Positions 1-9,254 of a DNA stretch of 64,000 nucleotides are shown here, in pieces (position 1 is the stretch's first letter; each line of letters opens with the position of its first letter). The notes under the pieces were generated by a model. That model was given only the letters and a program-made list of their open reading frames with translations. It had not been told where the DNA came from and ran no database searches. This DNA is from Agarilytica sp045430285 (GTDB lineage Bacteria > Pseudomonadota > Gammaproteobacteria > Pseudomonadales > Cellvibrionaceae), in assembly GCA_045430285.1 (NCBI GenBank), contig JAILXV010000005.1, forward strand, positions 1-64,000. Reading direction: 5' to 3'. The position numbers were made by a program, and so were the translations under genes.

Positions 1-446
<446 letters not shown>

Positions 447-645
447 AAAATCATGCGATCTGCCTCAAAAAAACAGATCTATATTTTTGCTCAGCTAAAA
501 CAAATTTCTTAATAAAAAATTACATAAACGTAATGAATTGTTAGGTCACTTGTTTGCTGATAAGTTTTTACTATTCGGACTACATAACTCGAACAGTTAT
601 TCACTCTACCAACCTACAAGCACCCACACGCATTGCTTGACCAAC

Positions 646-658
646 TTGTTAAAGAACA
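646..658 (-). promoter_or_regulatory. boxA antitermination site of the rrn leader
   Basis: The minus strand reads TGTTCTTTAACAA, one base from the Enterobacteria/Pseudomonas rrn boxA consensus TGCTCTTTAACAA. It lies about 200 bases upstream of mature 16S. NusB/NusE bind such sites in the nascent RNA so that RNA polymerase resists Rho while making rRNA. Confidence 0.8.
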
Positions 659-692
659 TTCAGTTAAGCGCTTGTCTTAACTGAGGAGGCGC

Positions 693-720
693 ATTATACG
701 CATCTCCTTTCGCTTGGCAA
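693..720 (-). promoter_or_regulatory. rrn promoter P2 (sigma-70 type)
   Basis: On the minus strand a -35 box TTGCCA (715-720) is separated by 16 bases from a perfect -10 box TATAAT (693-698). A GC-rich discriminator GCGCC follows, as at growth-rate and ppGpp controlled rRNA promoters. It is the promoter nearer to the 16S gene. Confidence 0.8.
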
Positions 721-893
721 CACATTTCGATAACTTTATTTATTCTTTAAAACCAACCAAAAAACAAATACTTATCGCGGAAAAGATCCCCTGCAACCAA
801 TGATTCAAAGGTCACAATTTTATGATAAAAAGCAGGATTTTACCGATGATTCCAAACCCTCATTCAAGCTTACTGCTCGTTTGAGAGGCGCGC

Positions 894-922
894 ATTATGC
901 CGATGAGGCAGGTGGTGGTCAA
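894..922 (-). promoter_or_regulatory. rrn promoter P1 (sigma-70 type) with AT-rich upstream region
   Basis: On the minus strand TTGACC (917-922) and CATAAT (894-899) are 17 bases apart, followed by a GCGCGCC discriminator. The upstream DNA (about 923-955) contains A and T runs that could act as an UP element for the RNA polymerase alpha subunit. Two promoters in tandem upstream of an rRNA gene is the classical rrn arrangement. Confidence 0.78.
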
Positions 923-963
923 CCAATTTTTGACGAGTTTTCAAAAAAAAAGGAAGCCGTTCA

Positions 964-988
964 GACGCCCATCAAAACGGGCGTTTTT
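964..988. terminator. Hairpin terminator next to the end of pssA
   Basis: A 6-bp stem ACGCCC/GGGCGT (965-970 and 979-984) is followed by a short T run on the plus strand. No plus-strand gene precedes it. The most useful role is to stop pssA transcripts, which run leftward, before the rrn promoters; on that strand the T run is displaced by about 13 bases. Direction is therefore uncertain. Confidence 0.5.
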
Positions 989-1037
989 CACTCAGCGCAA
1001 GATTGACTATAGACGATGAAATTACATCCATCAAAAT

Positions 1038-1901
1038 CTATTTTTGAAACTCATCCGCCTCCGCACCATCCCCCTTAAAGCGGGAATACGCCATTCCTGC
1101 AACAAGCGATACTGGGCCAGACAATGCGTAGGTAAAAGCAAGCGCAAATAACACAACAGGAGGATTTACCGTGACAGCAATGAACACCATCATCGTGATC
1201 AGCATTGCCACAAAAGGAACGCGGCGATTCTTGTCCAAACTCTTGAAGCTCTGATATCTCATATTGGATACCATCATCAACCCAACGAATGTAATTACAA
1301 CAGCTGCAAACACAGAGACCTCTGTCGTCAATTCCCACTCACTACCCAGCCACACCCCAGAAGCAATGAGAGTGGCCGCAGGGGGGCTCGCAAGGCCCGT
1401 GAAATATCGGCTATCGGTTTCCCCAACCTGGGTATTAAAGCGCGCCAATCTTAGCGCAGCACACGCGGTAAAAATAAACGCCGCCCCCATACCATATTTA
1501 CCCAAAGGATGAAGCGCCCAACTATACGTTACGATTGCCGGCGCCAAGCCAAATGACACCATATCTGATAATGAATCGTACTCTGTACCAAAAGCACTTT
1601 GTGTATTTGTCATCCTGGCCACACGACCATCAAACCCATCGAGTATCTGAGCAGCGAAAATAGCCAAAGCTGCGTATGCAAAATTTCCATTCATTGCGGC
1701 AACAATCGCATAGAAGCCGCCAAACAAGGCCCCAGTAGTAAACAAGTTGGGCAGCAGATAAACCCCCCTACGCGTTACTTTTTTGCCGTTCTCCGAAACC
1801 TCCTCAACATATTCATCAACAGGTAAACCCTCAGGCACCTCGATGGATAGCTCTTCCGGCTCTGCTGATGGCTGATTTGTTTCGTTGCCACTACCTGACA
1901 T
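1038..1901 (-). CDS. pssA: CDP-diacylglycerol--serine O-phosphatidyltransferase
   Basis: This inner-membrane enzyme joins CDP-diacylglycerol and L-serine to phosphatidylserine, the precursor of phosphatidylethanolamine. The 287-residue protein carries the complete CDP-alcohol phosphotransferase motif DG-x2-AR-x8-G-x3-D-x3-D at residues 91-113. A polar acidic N-terminus of about 45 residues is followed by several hydrophobic membrane segments. This is the integral-membrane (Bacillus-like, Pseudomonas) type of PssA, not the peripheral E. coli type. GGAG lies 9 bases before the ATG. A strong terminator at 1926-1948 separates it from the ilv operon upstream, so it probably has its own promoter in the short gap or is served by read-through. 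In Pseudomonas pssA also follows ilvC. Confidence 0.93.
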   Translation of the reverse strand: MSGSGNETNQPSAEPEELSIEVPEGLPVDEYVEEVSENGKKVTRRGVYLLPNLFTTGALFGGFYAIVAAMNGNFAYAALAIFAAQILDGFDGRVARMTNTQSAFGTEYDSLSDMVSFGLAPAIVTYSWALHPLGKYGMGAAFIFTACAALRLARFNTQVGETDSRYFTGLASPPAATLIASGVWLGSEWELTTEVSVFAAVVITFVGLMMVSNMRYQSFKSLDKNRRVPFVAMLITMMVFIAVTVNPPVVLFALAFTYALSGPVSLVAGMAYSRFKGDGAEADEFQK

Positions 1902-1925
1902 TTATCTTTTCTCCGCTATACAAAT

Positions 1926-1948
1926 AAAAATCGCGGCCTTAGCCGCGA
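1926..1948 (-). terminator. Rho-independent terminator of the ilvIHC operon
   Basis: The minus strand forms a perfect 7-bp stem TCGCGGC/GCCGCGA with a 4-base loop, followed by TTTTTATTTG. It lies between the ilvC stop at 2060 and the pssA start at 1901. Confidence 0.88.
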
Positions 1949-2059
1949 CTCGATCGAACATTAGCTTGCTAGTATATCTAGAAGCTACTCACCATCTCGA
2001 TATTTTGCAAGGGTCGCTCACGCACATCCATGTGCTCCACGACATAAAGGCTTCCCGCC

Positions 2060-3076
2060 TTAATTTTTAGTTTTATCAATAATTTTGTTGGATTCAATCC
2101 AAGGCATCATTGCGCGCAGCTTCTCACCAACCTGCTCAATCGGATGAGCAGCATTGTTGCGACGCCATGCAGTCATCTCAGGGTAGTTCGACTGACCTTC
2201 AAGGATAAAGCGCTTGGCATATACGCCATCTTGGATATTTTTAAGCGCTTCACGCATCGCGTATCGAGACTCTTCGTTGATAACTTGAGGGCCTGTTACG
2301 TACTCTCCGTACTCCGCATTGTTGGAGATAGAGTAGTTCATGTTAGCGATGCCGCCCTCATACATAAGATCGACGATCAACTTAAGCTCGTGCAAACACT
2401 CGAAATAGGCCATTTCTGGTGCATAGCCCGCTTCTGTAAGCGTTTCGAAACCCATTTTGACCAACTCAACAGCCCCACCACAGAGTACAGCTTGCTCACC
2501 AAATAAGTCTGTTTCAGTTTCGTCTTTGAAGGTCGTCTCGATGATACCAGTACGACCACCACCGATTGCGCTCGCGTAAGATAGCGCAACCGCTTTAGCA
2601 TTACCGGAAGCGTCTTGATGAATCGCTACCAAGTCAGGGATACCACCACCTTTAGTGAACTCAGTGCGTACAGTGTGACCTGGCGCTTTTGGCGCGACCA
2701 TGATGACATCTAAGTCTGCACGAGGAACAACTTGGTTGTAGTGAATCGCAAAACCATGAGCAAAAGCCAAAGTAGCACCCTGCTTGAGGTTAGGCTCAAT
2801 TTCATTCTTATATAGCTGAGACTGAAACTCATCTGGAGTAAGAATCATTATCACATCAGCTTCAGCACATGCTTCAGGAACACTTTTAACTGCAAGTCCT
2901 GCGGCTTCAGCTTTTTGAGCAGAAGATGAACCTGGACGCAAAGCAACAGTAACGTCGATCCCTGAGTCTTTTAGGTTGTTTGCATGGGCGTGGCCTTGTG
3001 AGCCGTAACCAACAACGGTTACTTTTTTGCCCTGGATAATGGATATGTCGCAATCTTTGTCGTAATAAACTTGCAT
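2060..3076 (-). CDS. ilvC: Ketol-acid reductoisomerase (NADP+), class I
   Basis: It catalyses the Mg2+-dependent alkyl migration and NADPH reduction of acetolactate or acetohydroxybutyrate to the dihydroxy acid in valine, isoleucine and leucine synthesis. The 338-residue product has the short class I length. It has the N-terminal Rossmann motif GYGSQGHA near residue 25 and the C-terminal knotted domain with conserved acidic metal ligands (for example DLFGEQ and the E-rich ECLHELKLIVD stretch). The frame stays open 15 codons further upstream, but the ATG at 3076 is preferred: it has AGGAA 8 bases ahead and gives the family's MQVYYDKD start. It is the last gene of ilvI-ilvH-ilvC, 56 bases after ilvH. 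Confidence 0.97.
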   Translation of the reverse strand: MQVYYDKDCDISIIQGKKVTVVGYGSQGHAHANNLKDSGIDVTVALRPGSSSAQKAEAAGLAVKSVPEACAEADVIMILTPDEFQSQLYKNEIEPNLKQGATLAFAHGFAIHYNQVVPRADLDVIMVAPKAPGHTVRTEFTKGGGIPDLVAIHQDASGNAKAVALSYASAIGGGRTGIIETTFKDETETDLFGEQAVLCGGAVELVKMGFETLTEAGYAPEMAYFECLHELKLIVDLMYEGGIANMNYSISNNAEYGEYVTGPQVINEESRYAMREALKNIQDGVYAKRFILEGQSNYPEMTAWRRNNAAHPIEQVGEKLRAMMPWIESNKIIDKTKN

Positions 3077-3132
3077 TGTAAGTTCCTGTAAAAATGGTGT
3101 TAAAAATATTGTCCTTACCAAGGAGGCGCGAA

Positions 3133-3627
3133 TTATAGGCTGAGAATCTTCTCACCTCTACTAATTCCTGACACCCCTGACCGAACAACCTCAATAATGG
3201 CGCTTTCGCCTACAGTTTCGAAGAAAGCGTCGAGCTTATCACTAGCCCCAGTAATCTGAACGGTATACACCGTTGGCGTTACATCAACAATCTGACCTCT
3301 AAAGATGTCGACACACCGCTTAACTTCTGCTCGCTGAGCGCCGCTTGCTCGCACCTTAATCAACATAAGCTCTCGCTCAATGTGGGCACCCTCAGTGAGA
3401 TCAACCAGCTTTACTACATCCACCAAACGGTTCAAATGCTTGGTGATTTGCTCGATTTTATGATCATCACCCAAAGTCGTCAGCGTTAAACGCGATAAAC
3501 TATCGTCTTCAGTTGGTGCTACGTTAAGGGATTCAATGTTATAACCACGCTGAGAAAACAGCCCAACAACACGGGATAGAGCACCAGGCTCGTTTTCCAT
3601 CAATAATGAAATTATCCGTCTTTTCAT
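3133..3627 (-). CDS. ilvH: Acetolactate synthase small (regulatory) subunit
   Basis: This is the regulatory subunit that binds valine and confers feedback inhibition on the catalytic subunit IlvI. The 164-residue length is the family norm. Residues 4-75 form the ACT domain (MENEPGALSRVVGLFSQRGY, NIESL), followed by the C-terminal ALS-SS domain. It starts 2 bases after the ilvI stop, so translation is probably coupled. A GGAG inside the end of ilvI serves as ribosome binding site. Confidence 0.96.
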   Translation of the reverse strand: MKRRIISLLMENEPGALSRVVGLFSQRGYNIESLNVAPTEDDSLSRLTLTTLGDDHKIEQITKHLNRLVDVVKLVDLTEGAHIERELMLIKVRASGAQRAEVKRCVDIFRGQIVDVTPTVYTVQITGASDKLDAFFETVGESAIIEVVRSGVSGISRGEKILSL

Positions 3628-3629
3628 AA

Positions 3630-5366
3630 TTAAGTACGCTCCGTTTTACTAAGGAGCATATCCCGCATAGAACCATTAGGTGGCGGCACTTGCATGGGAT
3701 AAACGTGCTCAGATGGGTCAACATATATATCCATGAAAACCGTTTTATCTTTCATTGCGAAGCATTCTTCCATTTTCGCCTTCAACTCTTCGCGCTTAGT
3801 GACGCGCATACCAACGTGGCCATAGGCCTCCATCAGTTTAACGAAATCAGGCAATGAGTCTTCATACAAGCTTTCAGAGTGGCGCCCACTGTACTGCATA
3901 TCTTGCCATTGCTTAACCATGCCTAATGCCTGGTTATTGATGCAGATAATTTTGACGGGTAAATGATATTGAGTGCAGGTGGAAAGCTCCTGAATACACA
4001 TTTGAATGCTCCCCTCTCCTGTGACACACACAACCGTCGCATCTCGATCCGCAAACTGCACACCCATCGCCGCAGGTAAACCGAAGCCCATCGTGCCCAA
4101 GCCACCGGAATTTATCCAACGACGCGGCTTGTTGAATTGGTAGTATTGAGCAGAAAACATTTGGTGCTGTCCCACGTCGGAACATACGTAAGCGTCGCCC
4201 TTGGTAACGTCAAAAAGCGTTCGCACCACTTCTTGCGGTTTAATTGCGCCTTCTGATACGTAATTAGGGTTTTTAAGTATGCAGTAACGATCGCGCCACT
4301 CATCAATCTGTTTCCACCAATCATCAATCGCACCCTTATCAGGCTTTTGATCACCAGATTTTAGAATCTCCAACATCTCATCTAATACACTATCAACAGC
4401 TCCAACGATGGGTACATCAGCAGCCACTGTCTTTGAAATTGATGCAGGGTCAATATCCACATGGATAACTTTCGCAGAAGGACAAAATTTACTTGGTGTA
4501 TTGGTCACTCGGTCATCAAAGCGCGCACCAACGGCAAAAATAAGGTCAGCATGATGCATAGCCGTATTCGCTTCGACGGTACCATGCATACCTAGCATGC
4601 CTAAAAACTGCTTGTCCGTACCAGGATAGGCACCTAAACCCATAAGCGTGTTTGTCACGGGGAAATTTAGCAACTGGGCCAGTTCCGTGAGTTGCGCAGA
4701 TGCATTACCTTGGACAACGCCACCCCCAGAATAGATGACCGGACGACGCGCAGCCAATAAATGCTGAACCGCTTTTTTGATTTGCCCGGTATGCCCTTTT
4801 GACGCTGGGGAATAAGAACGAATCTTTACCTTTTCTGGGTATTCGTAGTCGAATTTATCAACAGGGTTCGTAATGTCTTTCGGTACATCTACAACTACAG
4901 GGCCGGGGCGCCCAGTTGAAGCGATATGAAACGCCTTTTTAACAATCGACGGAATATCTCGCGCATCAGTCACGAGAAAGCTGTGCTTTACGATCGGGCG
5001 AGATATGCCCACCATGTCCGTTTCTTGGAATGCGTCTTCACCAATTTTGTCTGAGACCACCTGTCCAGAGATAACCACCATAGGAATCGAGTCCATATAG
5101 GCAGTCGCGATACCTGTAATCGCGTTCGTTGCGCCTGGGCCTGATGTCACCAATACCACGCCAGTCTTACCCGTCGCGCGAGCGTAACCATCAGCCGCAT
5201 GTGTCGCTGCTTGCTCATGACGAACAAGGATATGTTGTACTTTTTCTTGCCGAAACAGTGCATCATATATATGTAGTGCGGCACCACCAGGGTAACCGTA
5301 TATGATGTCAACGCCTTCATCCGCGAGCGCCCGTATCAGCATGTCTCCGCCGGAGAGTTTTTCCAC
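3630..5366 (-). CDS. ilvI: Acetolactate synthase large (catalytic) subunit
   Basis: This ThDP- and FAD-dependent enzyme condenses two pyruvates to acetolactate, or pyruvate with 2-oxobutyrate. Visible motifs are GYPGGAALHIYDALF at the N-terminus, the catalytic glutamate in VRHEQAATHAADGYARATG, the central FAD-type domain (NTLMGLGAYPG, GARFDDRVT) and the ThDP motif GEGS...NN near residue 440. GEGS in place of GDGS is also my recollection for Pseudomonas. The frame is open up to 5426, but the GTG at 5366 is chosen. It has AGAGGA 8 bases upstream and gives VEKLSGGDM, matching the usual M-x-LSGA-x-M start (578 residues; family about 574). Downstream are ilvH and ilvC in one operon. Confidence 0.93.
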   Translation of the reverse strand: MEKLSGGDMLIRALADEGVDIIYGYPGGAALHIYDALFRQEKVQHILVRHEQAATHAADGYARATGKTGVVLVTSGPGATNAITGIATAYMDSIPMVVISGQVVSDKIGEDAFQETDMVGISRPIVKHSFLVTDARDIPSIVKKAFHIASTGRPGPVVVDVPKDITNPVDKFDYEYPEKVKIRSYSPASKGHTGQIKKAVQHLLAARRPVIYSGGGVVQGNASAQLTELAQLLNFPVTNTLMGLGAYPGTDKQFLGMLGMHGTVEANTAMHHADLIFAVGARFDDRVTNTPSKFCPSAKVIHVDIDPASISKTVAADVPIVGAVDSVLDEMLEILKSGDQKPDKGAIDDWWKQIDEWRDRYCILKNPNYVSEGAIKPQEVVRTLFDVTKGDAYVCSDVGQHQMFSAQYYQFNKPRRWINSGGLGTMGFGLPAAMGVQFADRDATVVCVTGEGSIQMCIQELSTCTQYHLPVKIICINNQALGMVKQWQDMQYSGRHSESLYEDSLPDFVKLMEAYGHVGMRVTKREELKAKMEECFAMKDKTVFMDIYVDPSEHVYPMQVPPPNGSMRDMLLSKTERT

Positions 5367-5416
5367 GTCGTCGATCCTCTCAATATATTGCTGAAAAATA
5401 AACCAAATAAGAACGC

Positions 5417-5536
5417 CGCCGAACACAGCAGCATTCGGCGAGCAATATTTCTACTCGATTCTATGTTTGAATTTCCCCGGACTTTCGGCAAAGGGGTTTA
5501 TCAGCCTCCGGTAGAGTGTGTAGGTTGGACACTCTA
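5417..5536 (-). promoter_or_regulatory. Hairpin-rich untranslated leader of ilvIHC
   Basis: Reading toward ilvI, the leader contains an 8-bp perfect inverted repeat TAGAGTGT/ACACTCTA (5512-5519 and 5529-5536). Next is a CCCC/GGGG-closed hairpin (about 5475-5495), then a 7-bp stem CGCCGAA/TTCGGCG (5417-5423 and 5434-5440) followed by a T-rich stretch. Such stacked stems fit an attenuator or another RNA switch. No convincing leader peptide rich in Val/Ile/Leu codons with a ribosome binding site was found, so the mechanism is open. Confidence 0.4.
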
Positions 5537-5629
5537 GCGTTTTTGGATCGTCAGGTAGAGTTTGGTGAAACCTGAAAAGAGCACTCGCTAAGGTTTGTTA
5601 GCCTACTCTTCCAAAATCGCGAACTCGCA

Positions 5630-5657
5630 ATTGTCGCTATAACGGAGATAAAGTCAA
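5630..5657 (-). promoter_or_regulatory. Possible sigma-70 promoter of ilvIHC
   Basis: On the minus strand TTGACT (5652-5657) and GACAAT (5630-5635) are 16 bases apart. This places the start of transcription about 250 bases before ilvI and would include the hairpin leader in the transcript. The -10 box matches the consensus at only four of six positions. Confidence 0.4.
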
Positions 5658-5795
5658 GGTGAAGGCCAAGATTTATCCAACTTTTACGCCAAAAAAGACC
5701 GATGGCGCGCGATTTAATCTTCACTAGCGATGATTCATCGTTTTTGTAATATACTTTTGAGTATCACAAATACAATAACGCCCTTGAGGTAGATG

Positions 5796-6236
5796 ATGAA
5801 CACTTTGATAACTCGCGTTTTGCCCATTGCTGGCGCACTTTTGTTAAGCTCGCTTACGGTGCCTTCGTACGCCGATGCTTACTATCGCTGGACCAGTGAC
5901 GATGGCGTTATCCATTACGGTTCTAGACCGCCAGAAGGCGTAAAAGCCGAGTTAGTAAACACCTGGGGGAACCCAGCCGGTGAGAATAGAGGTGGAGATT
6001 CCTCCAAAAATGGCAAAGCATCGTCAAAAACACATACAGAGAAACAGCAAGCGCTTATCGCAGAAAGAAAGCAACAATGTGAAGATGAGCGCACTCGGCT
6101 GTCTGCTCTCAGGTCGTCAGGTCATCGTATAAAAATGGAACAAGAAGACGGCTCATCCCGCTATTTGACGCCAGAAGAAGTCGGCGAGGAAATATCTAAG
6201 TCTGAAGACTTTGTCACACAGGCTTGTGACGGATAA
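5796..6236 (+). CDS. DUF4124-domain periplasmic protein
   Basis: A 146-residue protein of unknown function. Residues 1-26 form a Sec signal peptide ending PSYADA. Directly after it comes the DUF4124 signature YYRWTSDDGVIHYGSRPP (residues about 28-46), a small domain common in gammaproteobacterial exported proteins. The remainder is charged and lysine/glutamate-rich, with two cysteines (in KQQCEDE and TQACDG) that could form a disulphide. Two ATGs are adjacent; the second (5796) is preferred because GAGGT lies 5 bases ahead of it. It is divergent from ilvIHC and ends at a shared bidirectional terminator. Confidence 0.8.
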   Translation: MNTLITRVLPIAGALLLSSLTVPSYADAYYRWTSDDGVIHYGSRPPEGVKAELVNTWGNPAGENRGGDSSKNGKASSKTHTEKQQALIAERKQQCEDERTRLSALRSSGHRIKMEQEDGSSRYLTPEEVGEEISKSEDFVTQACDG

Positions 6237-6257
6237 GCAACTCAAAATATTGCATTC

Positions 6258-6291
6258 AAAAAAACCAAAGCCGCTTCCTGCGGCTTTTTTA
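6258..6291. terminator. Bidirectional terminator between the DUF4124 gene and clpB
   Basis: An 8-bp perfect stem AAAGCCGC/GCGGCTTT (6267-6274 and 6280-6287) with a 5-base loop is flanked by a T run on the right and an A run on the left. It can therefore end the rightward DUF4124 transcript and the leftward clpB transcript. Confidence 0.88.
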
Positions 6292-6333
6292 TTGCCTGAA
6301 TTTAGTAGTCAAAAAACTATAGCCAGGCACTTC

Positions 6334-8964
6334 TTACTTCGAGAACACAATCTGACTACCAGACAACTCTGCTTTAACCGTATCGCCTGAAACAAACTTC
6401 CCTGCGAGCAAGTCTTGTGCAAGTGGGTTTTCTATCGTTTGCTGGATTTCACGTTTAAGTGGTCGTGCGCCATATACGGGGTCAAAACCCGCCTCAGCCA
6501 AGCGATCCATGACCTCCTGACTCAGTTCAATATTGAGATCGCGCTCTTGCAGACGGGCACGTAATATATCCAATTGAATACTGGCAATCCCACGAATCTG
6601 ACTCTGGCCTAAGGGATGAAAGACCACAACCTCGTCAATCCGGTTAATGAATTCTGGACGAAAATGACCTGAGACCACCTCCATCACGGCGTCTTTCATG
6701 GCATCGTAGCGATGCTCATTTTGCTCTTCAGCACTTTGCTCACCATCAAAATTAAAACTATCGAAGGATTTATTCTGAGCGATATCCTGAATAGCACTGG
6801 ACCCCAAATTCGACGTCATAACCACCACAGTATTTCGAAAATCCACTGTACGGCCTTGGCCATCAGTCAAACGGCCATCTTCCAATACTTGTAACAGAAT
6901 ATTGAAGACGTCTGGGTGTGCTTTTTCGACTTCGTCTAACAGGAGCAACGAATAGGGCTTTCGGCGAACCGCCTCGGTTAAATAACCGCCCTCTTCATAC
7001 CCCACATACCCTGGCGGTGCACCGATCAAACGCGCGACGGAGTGTTTTTCCATAAACTCCGACATATCAATCCGCACCATGGCATCTTGGCTGTCAAATA
7101 AGAATTCCGACAGCGCTTTACACAGTTCCGTCTTACCGACTCCCGTTGGCCCCAAAAACAAGAAAGATCCGTTAGGCCTATTCGGATCGGATAGCCCTGC
7201 TCGCGATCGGCGCACTGCGTTCGATACGGCAGTCACTGCCTCAGCTTGACCGATCACGCGTTTATGCAGAGCGTCTTCCATACGAATCAGTTTATCCCGT
7301 TCACCTTCCAACATTTTAGAGACGGGAATACCGGTCCACTTCGAGACAACTTCGGCAATCTCTTCTTCACCGACTTTGTTTCGCAGTAACTTCATCTCAT
7401 GCATTTCGGCTTGGCTCGCCATATCCAGCTGCTTGGCAAGCTCAGGAATGATGCCGTATTGAAGCTCTGACATACGACCTAGGTCACCCGCTCGGCGCGC
7501 GGCATCAAGATCTAAACGCGCTTGCTCAAGGTTGGATTTGATTTCTTGTGTGCCTTGAAGCGCAAACTTTTCCGCTCGCCAGATTTCATCCAAATCCGCA
7601 TATTCTTTCTCTGCGGCATGAATTTGCTCACTGATTTTTTTAAGCCGCTCCTTTGACGCCTGATCAGTATCTTTCTTCACCGCTTCCCGCTCAATTTTGA
7701 GCTGGATAAGGCGTCGCTCTAATCGATCCATTTGCTCTGGTTTCGAATCAATTTCCATTCGAATGCGGCTTCCCGCCTCATCAATCAGATCGATAGCTTT
7801 ATCGGGTAATTGTCGGTCGGTGATGTAGCGTTGGGAGAGTTTCGCTGCAGCAATGATCGCGGAGTCAGAAATATCAACACCATGATGCACTTCGTAGCGT
7901 TCTTTGAGACCACGCAGAATGGCAATAGTGTCTTCTTCGCTTGGTTCATCCACCGTGACTTTTTGAAAACGTCGCTCAAGCGCGGCATCTTTCTCGATAA
8001 ACTGTCGATATTCATCTAGGGTTGTCGCACCGACACAATGCAATTCGCCCCGTGCCAATGCAGGCTTAAGCATATTACCCGCATCCATCGCCCCTTCGGC
8101 TTTCCCTGCCCCCACCATGGTGTGAAGCTCATCGATAAAGAGGATGACCTGGCCTTCTTGCTTATCTAATTCTTTTAGAACGGACTTCAAACGCTCTTCA
8201 AAATCCCCTCTGAATTTAGCGCCCGCCAGCAGTGAACCCAGATCCAAAGACAATAAACGTTTACGCTTAAGACCTTCTGGGACTTCACCATTCACGATAC
8301 GCTGTGCCAAACCTTCAACGATGGCGGTTTTACCCACACCAGGCTCACCAATCAATACGGGATTATTCTTTGTGCGTCGTTGTAAGACTTGAACGGTACG
8401 ACGGATCTCGTCATCTCGGCCAATCACTGGGTCTAGCTTTCCGGCTTCTGCTCGAGCAGTCAAATCGACGGTATATTTTTCCAATGCCTGACGATTGCCC
8501 TCCGCATCGGGATCATCAACAGTTTCACCCCCGCGAACCTGATCCACAGTGCTTTTCAGGCGATCAAACGACCCAAACTGATCCAACAGTTTTCCCATCA
8601 CCGAGTTTTTGTCTTTTAACGCGGCTAGCAATAAGGATTCACTGGAAATAAACGTATCGCCCGTTTCCTGCGCGTATTTATCTGCCAAATTGAGAAGGCG
8701 GCCCATTTCCGGAGACATGTGCACATCGCCAGTAGGGTTTTGGATCTTAGCCAAGCCTTCTAACTGTTTGGTTAGCTCATTACGTAACCCGGCTACATCA
8801 AAACCAGCATTCGCCAACAACGGTCGTACGGAACCACCACTCTGATCCAACATCGCCTGCAGGAGATGGGCAGGCTCTAAGTTAGTATGATCGCGCCCCA
8901 CCGCTATGGACTGGGCGTCGGAGAGGGCTATTTGCAATTGATTAGTCAGTCGATCTATTCGCAT
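6334..8964 (-). CDS. clpB: ATP-dependent disaggregase/chaperone ClpB (Hsp104 family)
   Basis: This hexameric cytosolic AAA+ machine pulls polypeptides out of aggregates together with DnaK. The 876-residue protein has the Clp N-terminal repeat domain (1-145) and a first AAA+ module with Walker A GEPGVGKTA at 206-214 and Walker B near 280. It then has the coiled-coil M-domain (about 405-525) and a second AAA+ module with Walker A GPTGVGKTE near 610. The M-domain distinguishes ClpB from ClpA and ClpC. Length is slightly above the usual 857-865, from an acidic insert near residue 740 (around FDGEQSAEEQNEH). A heat-shock type promoter lies 40-66 bases upstream and AGG precedes the ATG. In Pseudomonas clpB is also next to pgeF and rluD. 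Confidence 0.97.
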   Translation of the reverse strand: MRIDRLTNQLQIALSDAQSIAVGRDHTNLEPAHLLQAMLDQSGGSVRPLLANAGFDVAGLRNELTKQLEGLAKIQNPTGDVHMSPEMGRLLNLADKYAQETGDTFISSESLLLAALKDKNSVMGKLLDQFGSFDRLKSTVDQVRGGETVDDPDAEGNRQALEKYTVDLTARAEAGKLDPVIGRDDEIRRTVQVLQRRTKNNPVLIGEPGVGKTAIVEGLAQRIVNGEVPEGLKRKRLLSLDLGSLLAGAKFRGDFEERLKSVLKELDKQEGQVILFIDELHTMVGAGKAEGAMDAGNMLKPALARGELHCVGATTLDEYRQFIEKDAALERRFQKVTVDEPSEEDTIAILRGLKERYEVHHGVDISDSAIIAAAKLSQRYITDRQLPDKAIDLIDEAGSRIRMEIDSKPEQMDRLERRLIQLKIEREAVKKDTDQASKERLKKISEQIHAAEKEYADLDEIWRAEKFALQGTQEIKSNLEQARLDLDAARRAGDLGRMSELQYGIIPELAKQLDMASQAEMHEMKLLRNKVGEEEIAEVVSKWTGIPVSKMLEGERDKLIRMEDALHKRVIGQAEAVTAVSNAVRRSRAGLSDPNRPNGSFLFLGPTGVGKTELCKALSEFLFDSQDAMVRIDMSEFMEKHSVARLIGAPPGYVGYEEGGYLTEAVRRKPYSLLLLDEVEKAHPDVFNILLQVLEDGRLTDGQGRTVDFRNTVVVMTSNLGSSAIQDIAQNKSFDSFNFDGEQSAEEQNEHRYDAMKDAVMEVVSGHFRPEFINRIDEVVVFHPLGQSQIRGIASIQLDILRARLQERDLNIELSQEVMDRLAEAGFDPVYGARPLKREIQQTIENPLAQDLLAGKFVSGDTVKAELSGSQIVFSK

Positions 8965-9003
8965 GAAAACCTATTCCACTAGTTTGTTAAGTACACTTAT
9001 TCA

Positions 9004-9030
9004 GATTGGGGTCGCGATTTAGAATACAAG
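9004..9030 (-). promoter_or_regulatory. Sigma-32 (RpoH) heat-shock promoter of clpB
   Basis: The minus strand shows CTTGTA (9025-9030), 13 bases, then CCCCAATC (9004-9011). This matches the RpoH consensus CTTGAA-N13-CCCCATNT in sequence and spacing. It is placed correctly in front of clpB, a well known RpoH regulon member. Confidence 0.75.
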
Positions 9031-9254
9031 CACGGACCAGGTATATACCAAGGCAAGTATTTGATCTGGATTAACGTTTTTTAACATTTTCAATCGGAGA
9101 AAACAGACGTCTCTGTTGTCGTATAGTTTAGTCGTCATTACACTGGGAGCACTTCGATTTGGCGACTAAAAACCTAATAGCTTGGGTAGAAAGTGCCGTA
9201 ACCTAAACTCGGCAATGTCTGCCTAACAGTCATTCTCAGATAAGGATCTCCAAC

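Larger units (their letters stand above)
447..1037 (-). other. rRNA operon leader and promoter region, no gene
   Basis: This 591-base stretch between the 16S 5' end and pssA holds the rrn leader (447 to about 690), a boxA antitermination element, two tandem promoters and a hairpin next to the end of pssA. The leader is AT-rich and has no credible coding frame. A 68-codon frame at 800-1006 on the plus strand runs through the P1 promoter and is taken as chance. Confidence 0.8.

Noticed and set aside
4000..4100. GEGS instead of GDGS in the IlvI thiamine diphosphate motif as a sign of inactivity
   Set aside because: The conservative exchange is, to my knowledge, also present in Pseudomonas acetolactate synthases; the rest of the motif is intact.
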